Below the pieces are notes generated by a model. The model searched no databases. It worked only from the letters and a program-made list of their open reading frames with translations, and was not told the DNA's origin. Below, one piece after another: positions 36,481 through 48,509 of a DNA stretch of 64,000 nucleotides (its first letter is position 1; every line of letters starts with the position of its first letter). This stretch comes from Artemia franciscana (Eukaryota; Arthropoda; Branchiopoda; Anostraca; Artemiidae), in NCBI RefSeq assembly GCF_032884065.1, contig NC_088872.1, forward strand, positions 37,493,132 to 37,557,131. The letters are read 5' to 3'. Position numbers and translations under genes: made by a program.

Positions 36481-38210
36481 TTATATTTGAAATCAGCATT
36501 AAAATGCGATTCTTTTGATGAAACTTGTAACTTGTAAATGAATAAAAGTATTATATTCTACTATAAACTTGAGATAGAACTTACCAATGTCTCAGGTTTT
36601 CCCATCGCTTATTTGTTCTTGTTTTTTTTTTCTGCCCATTGTGAAAATTCAAATGCTAAACTGTTATCTGACTTGTAACCAACCAAATTCCAATGTTCAG
36701 CTGTTACCAATTAGACACGTGAAAAAGCTAAATTCCCTTTAAATCTGGTCGGAATGTAGAAGGAAGTCAACAGTCTTTAGATATTCTGGTACACCCCTCA
36801 AGGAGCAATTAAGCCAATGAGAAAGGAGGAAATCTCGTTACGTATTTCAATGCTATAGGAAATAGAATTCGCTTTCAACCTAGGAGAATCGCGTTAAGTT
36901 GAGCCGATTTGGCAAAACTACGAAAATACCAAGTTAGCAAATTTCGCATTTTGCCACATACATTCTAGAAAATTCACTTGGATTTCGGAAAGTAGAGAGG
37001 AATAAGATAAAATTTCCAACGAAATTCAACCAAATCCTCAACTATTTTTTCGAACTTGCGGTAGAATTTAAGATTTTGATTCGACTTTAACTATATTTAA
37101 TAAATGGACCTATCCCTACGAGACTTCCTTTGCAAAATTTACAAATTGTACTACTGAATCTTGGATCTTTTCTACCAGATCTAGGAATTGATATTGGAAC
37201 TGAATCGAAATTTTGTACTTTCTGAGTTACTGCTATAGCTATTATGTATTTGTTTTTTTTTTTCTCGGATTCTGTGTAATTTTAAACTTTTGTTCCAAAT
37301 TGCAACGAATCCCAAAGATATAGGATTACCCCCCCCCCCCTCTCACTCACTGTTGCGGCACCCCTAACTGTTACAATGGAGACAGGAAGCAAAATCCACT
37401 TGCATTTACATGCATTGTGGCTTCCATTTTTAAAATCTTGTCTTAGATAAAGCCTCCAAACTGGGTCTAATTCAAATGCGATAAGGTATTTACAAGAAGT
37501 AGTAGTCTACTTTTTCCCCTCTGTTTTACTGCATACGAAGAATAAAAGATGCTTTACTATTTAGGCACACACTGGGTTTAAGGTATGATACTGTGATTAC
37601 TGGGTTTTATTGAGTAAAACAACAGGTATCACGAAAACACAGAGGGAAGGGAAATTAAAAGTCTGAAAAAAGACTTTTGATCTTACAGACTTTTGTTTTT
37701 GAACTTGTGTCTCGTTTTCCTCAAACTTACATGTGTCATTATGTAGTACGTGCCCTCTGTACTTCTAAAGGGCTTCAGAAGATTTCTCTGTTGATTCGGA
37801 TTTGAACGTCGTGTTTTCCTCAGACTTACGTGTGTCATTATGTAGCACGTGCCCTCGAACTTCTAAAGAGCTTCATCAGACTTCTCTGTTGATTCGGATT
37901 TGAACAATATGTCACTCGGGATCTTTTGAACAGATTTGAAACTCCCCCCCCCCCCCAGAAAAGCGACGTCAGCAGGCGACAAGCCAAAATTTTTCGGTGG
38001 CACGCCGCAGCAGGCTGCTGTTTCTCCCAAAAATCAGCTGTTCACTAGGGGAAAGAAAACCAGAGCGGTGTCTACTCCTGATCGCTCACCTTCTGTAATT
38101 TAAAAAGGCGTTATATGATGTTTTTTTCGAGTCTTTACCTGCTCTTCATGTTTTCCCATAAAAAAAAAGAAGCAATAACAGGCGAAAATCGCCAATATGT
38201 TCCATACAAC
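36480..38210. repeat. Intergenic with a 99-bp tandem duplication
   Basis: Mostly unrecognised. At 37711-37905 a unit of 94-99 bp (TTTTCCTCAAACTTAC to TTGATTCGGATTTGAAC) is present twice with few differences, period 99. The rest holds short C and T homopolymers and no gene. Confidence 0.6.
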
Positions 38211-38218
38211 CCTTCCCT

Positions 38219-38224
38219 TTTATT
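38219..38224 (-). terminator. NDUFB3 polyadenylation signal AATAAA
   Basis: Canonical AATAAA on the minus strand, about 70 bp after the stop codon. Confidence 0.75.
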
Positions 38225-38294
38225 AAATTTTAAATCCAAATGAGAATATTATATATATTTACACTGCTAGTTCACATCAATTACAATCATATTG

Positions 38295-38472
38295 CTAATG
38301 ATGACCATGGCCATGATCAACAGGGCTTTTTGTAAGCTTTGAAACTTGGTCATAGGCGATTGTAAGAACTGTTAAAGCAAGTCCATATTTGAATCCTCGA
38401 AAAAAGAGAAACGATGCCTGCTGAAGTGGGGTTTTGAATCCTGGTTTTCTTTCATATCTCCAAACTTCATTC
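38295..38472 (-). CDS. NDUFB3: NDUFB3 exon 2
   Basis: 178 bp after the acceptor CATCTTTCAG, ending CATCATTAG. Encodes NEVWRY, the transmembrane segment and the HGHGHH tail. Confidence 0.94.
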
Positions 38473-41244
38473 CTGAAAGATGAAAATAGGAATTAATAGG
38501 TCTATTCATAGATTAATCCTTGAATATAGTAAGTCTGAAATTATTCACGATCGGATCCATCCCATATCAAAATTGATTGGGTCCTGAGGAATAAGATTGT
38601 TTTCTACTCTAAAAAGGTATATCACAAGACTATATCATTCCAACCCAAGAAGTTTTGCAAACCTTGAACATTTCTTCCCAGCAGACACAGCATTACCTAA
38701 ATTCCATTTCAACAATTTTATCTTTGTGAACTTCAGAGAATAACTGAGCGTTTTAACATGTCGGTAAAATTGTGGGTTTTTAGAAACCACGGAAAATTTT
38801 CGAATTTTAAAAACATTCTAGGATCATATCATAGACAAAACTCTTATTTTAGATTTGAACGCATTTGCAGAAGATTATATGTTTCTCAGTATAAAACCAA
38901 GTTCAGTGTTTACTCTGTATTATGCGCAAATCTTCAATTATTCCACGCCAACAAATGGAGCACATACTAAAGAGTATGCGAAACATATAAGAGTGATAAA
39001 TGGCGCTAGAATCAAAAAGAAAGATCACCCACGCCATCTGAGATTTGGTAGTTTTGCTCCTTTGGCTTACTCCAAACTTCTACAAATTTGTCTTCTAAGG
39101 TACTTTAAAATGTAAGAGAGAGCAAAGAAAGCAAAATTTTCATACCAGTAGACCTAGCACATTAAAATTGAATAGCCTAATTGACCAGCAAATGTTTTTC
39201 TAAAGCTTAACCTTGGCCTAATTTGTGCAGATAGAATTTTAAATTAAAATAATTCCTGAAAAGCAAATTAAAATGCAGATTAATTGTGTCACTAACCATA
39301 TTTTTTCCTACTTTTTAAAGAAATCGTCAGAAGCTATACTCTATATAGTATTAGTAGTTTTTAATTCGTATCTTCCCCGTTAAAATCACCAAAGATCCCA
39401 TTTAAAAGTTTCCCACTTGTTTGTTTGTATTTTTTGCACTATAAAACAAAATCCCCCCTCCCCCCACACAGTAAAGTTGATAGAATTGTTCCTCGTTCAC
39501 AAAAGAAAAGAATTTTAGGTGTTTTTAAGTTCGTTATGTGTTTTTAGCTGTTTTAAGAGGCAGATATTTTTAGGTGTCCTCTTTTCAGTGAAATAAATCA
39601 GGAAATTTTTGTCATCAAAAGTACTTCGGGTGGGAGCCTAAATCTTCACGTTACACAAAAAAAAACTCATACAAATAGGGATTTTGGTTTGGTTTCTAGT
39701 ACTCTCTTTAAATTTTTCTAGTGCTGTTTCGTGCCATTTTGTGCTGCCGAGCACCAATTTTGTCAAATAAGACAATACACTATTTGTGATTACAAGAGAA
39801 TTGATTACGGTAACATTCCAAGACTACAAAATTTTAATTTTAGGCTTGGATTTATAAAATCAGTTTACTAAATTGACAAAATCTGTCACGTTTTACTAGA
39901 AGTAATCTTTATACTATAGCCAAGCAAATTTTGAATCCTTTTCTCTGTTGGTTCTGAATCAATTTCAACCTTTCAAAATTGCTAATTTGTGTTATTTTTT
40001 CATTTGTTTATTCTGGAATTTACAAGACACATGCATATGTTTTAACTAGTGATAAAAATTGTACTTGGCTGATCAATATTTACAATGGGAGAAGGCAATC
40101 ATGGTGAATTCATTATCCTTCAAAAGATTGAATTCACAATCATGGTGAATTCAATCTGTTTACAAGTTTTTTATTGGAACCTTCTTCTAAGCATCACAGA
40201 ACTAATATAATGTTACAAAGCTGCCTTTTGATTAAAACGTTTTATGGCCAGGTCAAAACATTGAAGCCCACACTAGCCTTGCACTTTAATAATCACAATT
40301 AAAGACATCAATAACAGATAAGCAGATGCAGTTACAGTGGAAAATTTAAGCAGAAGGGAGGGGAGGTTTTTCCGTGTTCACCCCTCTTCCAAAATAATTC
40401 CCTTTCACATTTTTTTTTTGTGCAGGTGCGTCTTTGGCCCTGTTGATCTACCCTTTCATGGCACAAATTTAAGTCCCTGGTAAGCTAAAAACCTAAAACC
40501 TCTGTTTTAATTAAATTTTGGCGTATATTTGAAAGGTGTATGGCCAGAAAATTTTTGGTTTGCCTTACCATGACTTACCAGTCATCCACTGGTAAATGTT
40601 TGCATAAATGACTAAAAGGTATAATAAGAATATCACAGGAATAAAAATGTACTAACAGTTGATTTCATACAAAAATTAAAGAAAATTAATATGTTGAATA
40701 AGATGGTTCACATGTTATGCAACTTTTTGATTTTTTATTTTATTTTATTTTTTGCTGGATAAACATAATGTAACACCATATGTATGACTTGTTACTCTGG
40801 ACCTCAACAAACAATCAGACATCATGCAGTTCAGAGCGCTGGTGCAGTCTAGCGCATTAAGCTAGCGGCCAATTGTATTGAACTGAACATCTATAACAGG
40901 AAGTGCCCTTATCAGACCTTTCTTAGCTGTTGGAGTTGTAAGTAGTTTCTCTTTCTTCAAGCTATTGAAATGGTGTTCACACTCCGTCCACAAATTTCAT
41001 GGTAACACCAAACATATAAAATGACCCTCAAATGTCGATTTCTTGGATTGGACACATACCCCGTTGCATGTTGCAATGTTGAATATTCAATTGCAAAACT
41101 GTAAAGAATTATTTACCTAATCCAAGGGTCTTTAAGTCCTTGGGAAGCCAGGGCGCGTTGAAGCTGGACAAGTTCAGGCGCATTTTCTACCTTGTATTGC
41201 CTCCAATCGGGAATCTTGAATTCACCATGATTGCCTCCTCCCAT
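38295..41244 (-). CDS. NDUFB3: NADH dehydrogenase 1 beta subcomplex subunit 3 (NDUFB3, B12)
   Basis: Complete two-exon gene: 41244-41117 and 38472-38295, with the codon AG|G split across the intron, giving 101 residues. NDUFB3 is an accessory subunit of mitochondrial complex I in the membrane arm. Family hallmarks are MGGGNHGEFKIPDWRQYKVE at the start, GLKDPWIRNEVWRY across the splice junction, one hydrophobic segment (YGLALTVLTIAYDQV, about 72-86) and the His-rich end DHGHGHH. Human NDUFB3 has the same plan and nearly the same length. The start codon has a good context (ACAATGGG). Intron length is 2,644 bp, with canonical GT (GTAAAT) and TTTCAG ends. The intron contains an inverted copy of the gene's own 5' end. 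Confidence 0.95.
38473..41116 (-). other. NDUFB3 intron
   Basis: 2,644-bp intron. Besides the inverted promoter copy it contains unrecognised AT-rich DNA and chance frames at 38758-39115. Confidence 0.85.
39898..40112 (+). repeat. Inverted copy of NDUFB3 5' flank and start, in its intron
   Basis: This 215-bp plus-strand segment is a diverged inverted copy of 41217-41430, which holds the NDUFB3 upstream region, 5' UTR and first codons. Shared landmarks in order: ACTATAGCCAAGCAAA, TTTCTCTGTTG, TTTATTCTGGAATTTACAAG, ATCAATATTTACAATGGGAG and GGCAATCATGGTGAATTCA. The copied start reads MGEGNHGEF against MGGGNHGEF and continues as a 41-codon frame to 40210 with no further likeness to NDUFB3. It runs antisense to the gene. 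Confidence 0.85.
41117..41244 (-). CDS. NDUFB3: NDUFB3 exon 1
   Basis: 128 bp from ATG (41244) to TGGATTAG|GTAAAT. Encodes the N-terminal matrix part up to DPWIR. The 5' UTR upstream (GATCAATATTTACA) belongs to the sequence duplicated in the intron. Confidence 0.94.
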
Positions 41245-41430
41245 TGTAAATATTGATCTAGAAACAAACAATTTTACCAAAAGCTAAAATATGTGCATTT
41301 GTCTTGTAAATTCCAGAATAAACAATTGAAAAATGACAAAAGATAGTAATTTCGAAAGGTTGAAAAAGATTCCGAAGCAACAGAGAAAAAGGTTCAAATT
41401 TTGCTTGGCTATAGTGTAAAGTTTACTTCA
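41217..41430 (-). promoter_or_regulatory. NDUFB3 5' flank (other arm of the inverted repeat)
   Basis: The region directly upstream of the NDUFB3 start codon, with the first 28 coding bases, forms the second arm of the intron inverted repeat. It is the likely promoter by position. No TATA box or other named element was recognised. Confidence 0.5.
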
Positions 41431-41850
41431 AATAAAATGTATAAGAAGAGAGATTCCAAAAGGTTGATGAGCTATAAATAGGGACGCAATAATCATTGAT
41501 CTTAAGAAGGAAATTAGTTAGTATAGAAGAATTCTCCTAGTCACCGAGGTGCCTAATATATATAAATGTGCATTTAAAGTATAAAATGGGAGTTAAACAT
41601 AAAATAGTACAGTTAATATATAGAGAAAAATCCCTAGTGATAAATCGTATAGGACAAAAGTTGGACAAAAGTCATATCCACCTAGTTGGACATAATAAAT
41701 GATAATGTATGCTGCAGTGAGTTGTTAGTAGTATTGAAAGTTTTTTTTACCTTTTTTTTACGAAAATAATTTTTTATTGCATGATGGTGTCCCCTGTGTC
41801 CAAAGTCTTGCATATAATAATTTTAAGCTAATTAACAAACACAAATTGTG
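41431..41850. other. Upstream of NDUFB3, nothing recognised
   Basis: AT-rich spacer between the gene's 5' flank and the composite repeat. No divergent gene was seen. Confidence 0.5.
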
Positions 41851-42930
41851 GGCCTCTTTTTGGAGGACCCATTCCATAAACAAAATTATTTTTGTACACT
41901 ACTGCCCCCTTTCCCAAAGAACTTGTTGATGTAAATTTCAAGCAATTGGAAAAAAAGGTTCACTGTCCTTTTTTGTGAGAGCTAAAAAATGCATTCTATT
42001 TTCCTAATTCTTTGAGTCGTGTGTCAAGGATATGAGTATATAAGTTTAAACCAACGAATTTTTTTTGAAGTTCATAGTCCTTTTTTGTACCCTATTTTTT
42101 GGGAGCTAAAAAATACATTCTATTTTTCCTAATCATTTGAGCTGTGTGTCAAGGATATGAGTATATAGGTTTAAATCAATAAAAAAAGAAAGAAAAAAGT
42201 CCATCATCCTTTTTTGTGGGAGTTCAGAAATGCATCAAGGATATGAGTCTATAGGTTTACACCAAATGAAAAAAAAAATTTAATAAGAAGGTTCATTGTC
42301 CTTTTTTGTGCCCTTTCTTATGAGAGCTAAAAAACGCATTCTATTTTTCCTAATCGTTTGAATTGTGTGTCAAGGAAATGGATGTTTAAGTTTAAACCAT
42401 TAAAAAAAGAAAAACAATTTTTGGGATCAATCCCACCAAAGTACAACTTCAGCACATCAAGAATTCCTTGGCAACAAAACACCCTGGTTGTAAGTTTCAA
42501 GTTAGTAGGAAAAACAAGAGCAAAGATCTCATGTGGCACTTGTGATGGGGTCAGAAGAGCCAAGAGATCGATCTTGTTCAGTTATGTCAATAACATATCT
42601 AGAACTTGTGCTTGTTCTTCCCATGTAGTTTCACCCTGATCTCTCCACTCTAAACGTTTTCCAATATTTCGGATTTCCCCCTCCAACTTCCCCCAATGTC
42701 TACGGATCCCGTTGGGATTTAAAATAAGAGCTTTGAGACACGAGGTCCTTCTAAATATCAAACTTCATTAAGATCCAATAACCCATTTGAAAGTTAAAAA
42801 TACTGCATTTTTTCTAATTTTTCCGAATTAACCGTCCTTCCACTCCCCCCAGATGGTTGAATCAGGGAAGCGACTATTTCTAATTTATTATTGTCCGGTC
42901 CTCGATACACCTGCCAGCTTAAATAATGTA
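41850..42930 (+). repeat. Composite repeat element, copy with 5' domain
   Basis: Three to four imperfect units of about 130-200 bp (CCTTTTTTGTG, GAGCTAAAAAATGCATTCTA, TGTGTCAAGGATATGAGTAT) at 41960-42400 lead into AAGATCTCATGTGGCACTTG and then one unit of the roughly 290-bp repeat seen at 33400-35070 and 59590-61360, ending in the same tail type (CGACTATTTCTAATTTA, CGATACACCTGCCA). This copy therefore shows a 5' domain that the copy at 33400 lacks. Confidence 0.65.
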
Positions 42931-43545
42931 AGGTTTCTACCAGAATACTGCCAAGCCAACAATCACTAAGATTTTCTGAATATTCTTAATCAAAAAATGC
43001 TCAACAAATAATTTGATAATTCACACATTATTTTGAATATTTTAGATTAAAAATACTGTCAGTATTTCAAATGTAAGGAAATTTCCAGAGGGATTCTCCA
43101 TAGAAGAAAATTTCCACATGGGTGAGAGGAACTTCAAGTTTTTTTATTAGACAACACACTTTTTTGTTAATTTTTTTTCAAAGAAAAATATAACTCAAAG
43201 CACTCTTTGGGTGCCATGTGTCACTTTATGATTGTCTTATAAAGTAAAATACATAAAGAGCAATTAAATATATTAAATATAAAATTAGCTTATAAGTGAG
43301 CTCTTAATTAGCTCTCCAGAACTTTAACCCTGCCATAGCCAGTCCCAAGCCCATGTTGAGAAAGGAGGAGGGGCCCTGTCAGTTAAATAAATTCCCATTA
43401 AACTTCTATAAAAATGAATAGTCCCAGAAACGGTGTGCATGCTATGCCCTCCCCAGTTCCAAGCAATGTTTTCCTTTTCCCTGAAATAGGGGCAAGATCA
43501 ACAATTGTGAAAGCTATTCCCTGTGAAATAAAACTACAGAAGGGT
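42930..43545. other. Nothing recognised
   Basis: AT-rich sequence before the LINE relic. No frame of note. Confidence 0.5.
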
Positions 43546-45345
43546 GAATTCTGGATTTATAGCTGGAATGTGAGATTGGCAAAGTGAAAATTAACAAGGC
43601 TAGTCATGGCTTGTGAAATTAATCATTATCAAACAGACATTCTTTTTCTATTGGAGACAAGATTGAATGGAGTGTCTAAAGGAACCATACCAGCCCATGA
43701 CTCTGACAACTTGTACTTATTCCTCAAATCTGGTGCATACAATGGATCTGGTGACCATGGAGTCAGCTTTATGATAATCTGCAGCATGCAAAAGGCTCTT
43801 CTTGTATGGGATCCAGTGAACCCAAGAACAGCCAGACTATGACTTAACAGAAGAACCTCCAACTTTTCTATAATTACTGTCTAAGCACCAACAAGAGTGG
43901 CTACTGATGCTGACAAGGACTCCTTCTATACATATCTGGAAATTACAATGCAGAAATACCCCAAATCTGACTTGCTAATTTTAGCATGTGATTAGAACTC
44001 CTGTGTTGGCCCAACAGACCCTAATGTTTACAATATTGTTGGTCCATCCACATATGGCCAGACGTGCTCCAATGGGGATACACTGCTTCAGTTTGCAAGA
44101 TCTCATAGCCTTATCATCACCAACATCATGTTCCAACACAAACCCTCTCAAAGGATAACTTGGTGCTCAAACAATGCCTCCACAGCTGCCCAAATTGATC
44201 CATCAGTGTTGGCACTCCTAAGTCATCAATTCTTGAGCTTACAGAGGGCATGCAAGGGGTCAAAATCTAGGAGCAATCATACTCTTGTAGGTGCAAAAAT
44301 ACTCCTGAAGTTGAGCACAAGGAAGAAAGACCTCCCCCCCCCCCCCAAAAAAAAAAAACAAAGAAAGTTAAATGTGGAGAAACTGAAAATCCAAATTGTG
44401 AAATACAACTTTTGCCTTAAGTTAGAGAACCAGTTTGCAAGCCTGACAGAATGTGATGAAGACCCTACTAACCAATGGAAACAATTCCAGAACACCACTG
44501 AAAAGGTGGCAATTGAAGTTATTGGCTATGCTCCTACAAAGATAGAAAAATTATGTCTCAGAGAAAATCATAAGGTTAACTAAAGCTAGGTGACAGATAT
44601 CAAACATATCAATTGCAATAAAAAAGTCACAATTTAAACAGGTTAAAACCAGCTTATGTCAAGACTACCAACATTTTTGGGATGAGTTTGCTTTAGAGAT
44701 GGCAAAAGCAGCCAGAAAAAAGACTGTATAGAACCCTCAAAGGAATAACTGGAAAAAAGTTGCCTATCAATGGTCCCTTAAAAGATGCTTAAGGGAGTAT
44801 GGTCACTGATATACAGGGTAAACTTGATCACTAGAAGAAACACTTTAAAGATCTGCTAAATCCAAATACACATGGGCAAGATGCAATGCCAATGCTGCCA
44901 CCAACAGCTGAAAAGCCACCATATGATTACAATGTGGCACCTCCTTCAGCTCCAGACATACTAAATGCAATAAAATGGTTAAAAAACAATAAGTTGCCTG
45001 GGGAAGATGACCTCCCTCCCATGGTCTACAAGGCCTCACCATACAGTGTAGTAGAGCAACTGGAAACCCTCTCTAATCTTATATGGGAAAAGAAGATCTT
45101 CCTGTGTGAAAGAAGGTGTCAGTAATAATCCTAGTAATTAAAACTGGGAAAAAATGTGACAGTCACAACAACTATTGGATATCACTCATGGATGTGGCTA
45201 TCAAAGCATTTGTGATGATTTTGCTTAAACAGCTCAAGGATGCAAGGGATGAGCAGACATATGAAAATCAGTTTGCATTTCAAAGAGGGAGAGTGTGCAC
45301 TGACCAGGCCTTCACTCTTTGCCATATTTCCTATGGTTTGTTGTG
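43545..45345 (+). mobile_element. RTE-like LINE relic: endonuclease and reverse transcriptase parts
   Basis: Starts with an endonuclease-type block (FWIYSWNVRLAK, then TDILFLLETRLNG and GDHGVSFMI), continues through QRITWCSNNAS, and at 44886-45340 has reverse-transcriptase N-terminal motifs (AIKWLKNNKLPGEDDLPP, then YWISLMDVAIKAF and ENQFAFQRGRVCTDQ). Several stops and shifts break it, and the catalytic YADD part is absent, cut off where the next LINE begins. A poly-C/poly-A tract at 44333-44360 lies inside. Confidence 0.75.
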
Positions 45346-45649
45346 AAAAGGTTTTTTTCAATATCTAAAGTGTTAACATGACCTGTGCAAAAATTTTATT
45401 TTTGTGATTTTAAAAGGGACATAGCTTCACTAAGCCCAAGTTTCAGAAGAGGATTGCATGTATATGAGAGATTGATTTCCTCAAATGTCAAATAAACAAC
45501 AATAATATGCCTATTTTGAGAATTTTATTCTCATTTTTATATCCTACTTTTCTTTGAGTTTTAGACAACTCATCTCTATGTTCCAACTAAAAATATGATG
45601 CAAATCTAGAGCAAATATAAAAAAATAAGGAGTTCTTACTTTATAATCA

Positions 45650-47062
45650 TGGTTTTTTTTGCCCAGTGATGGAAAAGTTGATTGTTTCATGCATTCAAAA
45701 GTATTTTGACAGAAATCATCTTTGGAATCATGCTCAGCATGGTTTTCAAAAAAATAGGTCTTGTAATACTCAGCTTCTTGAGGTTATTTTGGACTTTCAA
45801 CATTTTGCCAATTTAGCTATACCCTCTGACTGCATTTACATAGACTTCTCGAAGGCATTTGACAAAGTCTCAATACCCACCCTTCTTAAAAAATGTGCAG
45901 CTTATAAATTGGGTAAAAAAAACAATTGCATTTATTGCTGATTATCTAAATGGATGAACTCAGCAGGTTGTTGTTGGTGAAGCTATGTCATCCTCAATTG
46001 ATGTGTTAAGTGGAGTCCCCCAGGATAGCTGCCTGGGTCCAATTTTGTTTTGTTTACTTATTAATGATCTGCCTTTCTCTGTTCAGCATTCTACTGTCAA
46101 GATGTTTGCAGATGATGTAAAACTTTATCTACCAGTACGAGACCAAAACAATGTGCAACTTTTACAGGAGGATCTTTACTCTCTAACTTATTGGTACAAA
46201 TCCAATTCCACGTTCATAAACCCTTCTAAGTGTGTTGTTCTACACTATGCCCATAAACTCCCACCTGTGCATACTTACCAGCTGTCAGGCATATGAATCC
46301 CTTCTAACAAAATAGTGCATGACCTTGGTGTTTACTTTGATACCCAATTAAAATTTGATAAGCATGTTTCAGAAATTGTAAAGAATGCAAATTATTGTTT
46401 ATCATCTATAAGGAAAAGCTTTAGTAGGCCTAGGTTTAACCTTTGTAATTTCTTACTACTATACAAATCAATGGTCTGCCCTCTTCTTGAGTATAATACT
46501 TCTGTTTGGTTTCCATTAAGTCTAACAGATGAGCATAGGATAGAAAAGGTTCAGAGAAGGGCCACTAGATTGGTCACATACCTTAAGCACCTTCCCTATC
46601 CACAGAGACTTTCTAGGCTTCAACTCCTGTATTGAAGTTTTGTAGATGTCACAATGACCTTGTAAATGTGTTTTGTATAATTAAAGGAGTGGATGATGTC
46701 AATCCAAATTTATTTTTTAAATTTAGCCATTATCACTCTACTCATCAGCATGATTATAAATTATATCCCCCAAAACCACTGAAAAAAATTGGTCAATTAT
46801 CTTTTGTTAGTAGAGTTGCCGGACCATGGAATGGTTTGCCTTTGGAGGTTGTTGAGGCAGAGAGTGTTAAAATTTTTAAGAGTGCATTAGTAAATAAGCC
46901 TTTTTATTTAGATGCTTTTGTTGTGTAGTGTCATGTTATTTAGAAATTTTTGCTGTTTAGTTTATCATTGCCAATTTACTTTAGATTAGTATTATGATTT
47001 TGTGTTTTTGCGACAAGCATTGATGCTTACCGCTATTCGTAATAATAAATAAATAAATAATA
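45650..47062 (+). mobile_element. CR1/Jockey-like LINE, 5'-truncated, with 3' tail
   Basis: Encodes the reverse transcriptase from MMEKLIVSCIQKYF through QHGFQKNRSCNTQLLE, IDFSKAFDKV, SGVPQDSCLGPILF and the catalytic FADDVKLY, then the C-terminal domain (GVYFDTQLKFDKHV, WFPLSLTDEHRIEKVQRRAT) and FVSRVAGPWNGLPLEVVEAE near the end at 46928. A 3' UTR of about 110 bp ends in AATAATAAATAAATAAATAA (47040-47060), the tail kind used by CR1-like elements. A few stops or shifts break the frame. Its blunt start beside the preceding LINE fits 5' truncation on insertion. Confidence 0.8.
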
Positions 47063-47079
47063 GCCTATGCAGCAAGCAC

Positions 47080-47540
47080 TAACAAATTACCAGTTTTTCC
47101 CATTTAATTGGTATTTGAGTTAGTTTTCATTTTTAAGCCCCATATACTTGTTTTCAAAATATCCTAGGGCTATGTGAAATCAATACAGAGGTGCCAGAGA
47201 TAAACTGTCAAAAATACCAACAAACCAAAAATGAGCATATCCTAGGCTAAAACCGGTAATTTAAAAATGTCACTATTTTCGTCTAGCATGTCTTCTTCCG
47301 AAGAGCATCTATTCTACACCGTTAAAAAATATTTCTATATAAAACCTAACTAAGGAGCTTTTCAAGTTCTACACCAGACTGAAGAGAAAATGCCTGAAAA
47401 ATTAACCTATTTAAAATGTACGCCTAATTGTAATACAGCGTTTCCATGGATAAATTTAGTATCTTATCTATCTACAAAGCTTTTTAGATTCAAGCTTTCC
47501 AGAATCGTTAAAATTTAAAATTTGAAAATATGACTCTCAT
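47080..47540. other. Nothing recognised upstream of the candidate exon
   Basis: AT-rich. Ends in CTCTCATAG, which could be a splice acceptor for the exon that follows. Confidence 0.4.
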
Positions 47541-47542
47541 AG

Positions 47543-47713
47543 ATGTATGGATCAGTTTCTTTTGAGAATCCGTACAGGAACATGGCAACGGATAATAACA
47601 AAGAAGATAATCCAGAGAGTAGCTGGCCACGAAATGATCGGCCTTTGGATAAGGGGGTTATAGGTAATGCATATATTTACTGTGCCTGGTTTCAAATTCA
47701 AAAAAGTGATAAG
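47543..47713 (+). CDS. Candidate host exon, unknown protein
   Basis: A 57-codon open stretch (MYGSVSFENPYRNMATDNNK onward, ending AWFQIQKSDK) stops exactly at a strong donor, AAG|GTAAGC, in phase 0. An ATG inside (47582) has a strong start context (AACATGG), and the upstream CTCTCATAG could be an acceptor, so it may be a first or an internal exon. The residue mix is protein-like (RNDRPLDKGVIGNAYIYCAW), unlike nearby transposon debris. I do not recognise the family and found no partner exon. Confidence 0.4.
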
Positions 47714-47714
47714 G

Positions 47715-48500
47715 TAAGCATAGACTACCTAGGTTTGACTAGACTGCTCCTACTAGTTTAGACTCTTGTACATATTCATACACTCTAGCTTTGAAGAATA
47801 TAAATAAGGGTTCAAAACAGTTCTTAGTAATCAATATCTTAAAAATCTGTTTTCAAAAATTTGGTAGATTCTCAATGTTCAAATAATTTAGCTAAGCTAG
47901 AATGAGAGTAAAGATAGATTTGCAATTTTCAGCATAATTTAGCTAGCCTAGCACAAAAGTTAATGTGCCACCTGATGCCTTTTCTCATGCTCTTTCATAG
48001 TCTGTTAAATTTTGTAGTTTACAGCATAGCCTAATTTAGCTATCATGGAATTAAATAGGCCTATATTATTTGATACCTTTTCTGAGGCTCTTTCATAGTT
48101 CAATAATTGCTTCTGGAGTTGTTATATTATGAGCCCTTAAAGGACTAAAAATAATGAAAATGCCCATTGTGACAAAAAGTTTAAAAACATGTCTAAGAAA
48201 ATGGCTAGTGGAAAATAATTCCCATTTGTAACTGATTCAGGAATGGTGATTCCTGATTTAACCTCTTTTAGAGTTCAAAATGTCATTGTTAAACTATGTC
48301 CTAGCTAAATTAGTTTGAAATCTTTATTAAATTATAATAAGATTTCAAAATTTTATTAAATCCTTGCTAAATTATGTTGAAAACTGAAAATTTACCTTCT
48401 GAGAAACAATCTAAGAAACAAAATCTAGAAACAATTCTAATTTGAATTCTTAGAAACAATCTGGTCAAACTCTTTGATTTTATCCTGTAGACATCAAACT
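47715..48500. other. Nothing recognised
   Basis: AT-rich. If the preceding exon is real this would be its intron. Contains a weak internal repeat of TTAGCTA/TTTCATAG stretches. Confidence 0.45.
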
Positions 48501-48509
48501 TTGTAGGTT

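Noticed and set aside
40840-40880. A possible SINE head in the NDUFB3 intron (GGTGCAGTCTAGCGC)
   Set aside because: It has an A-box-like stretch, but no B box and no second copy were found.
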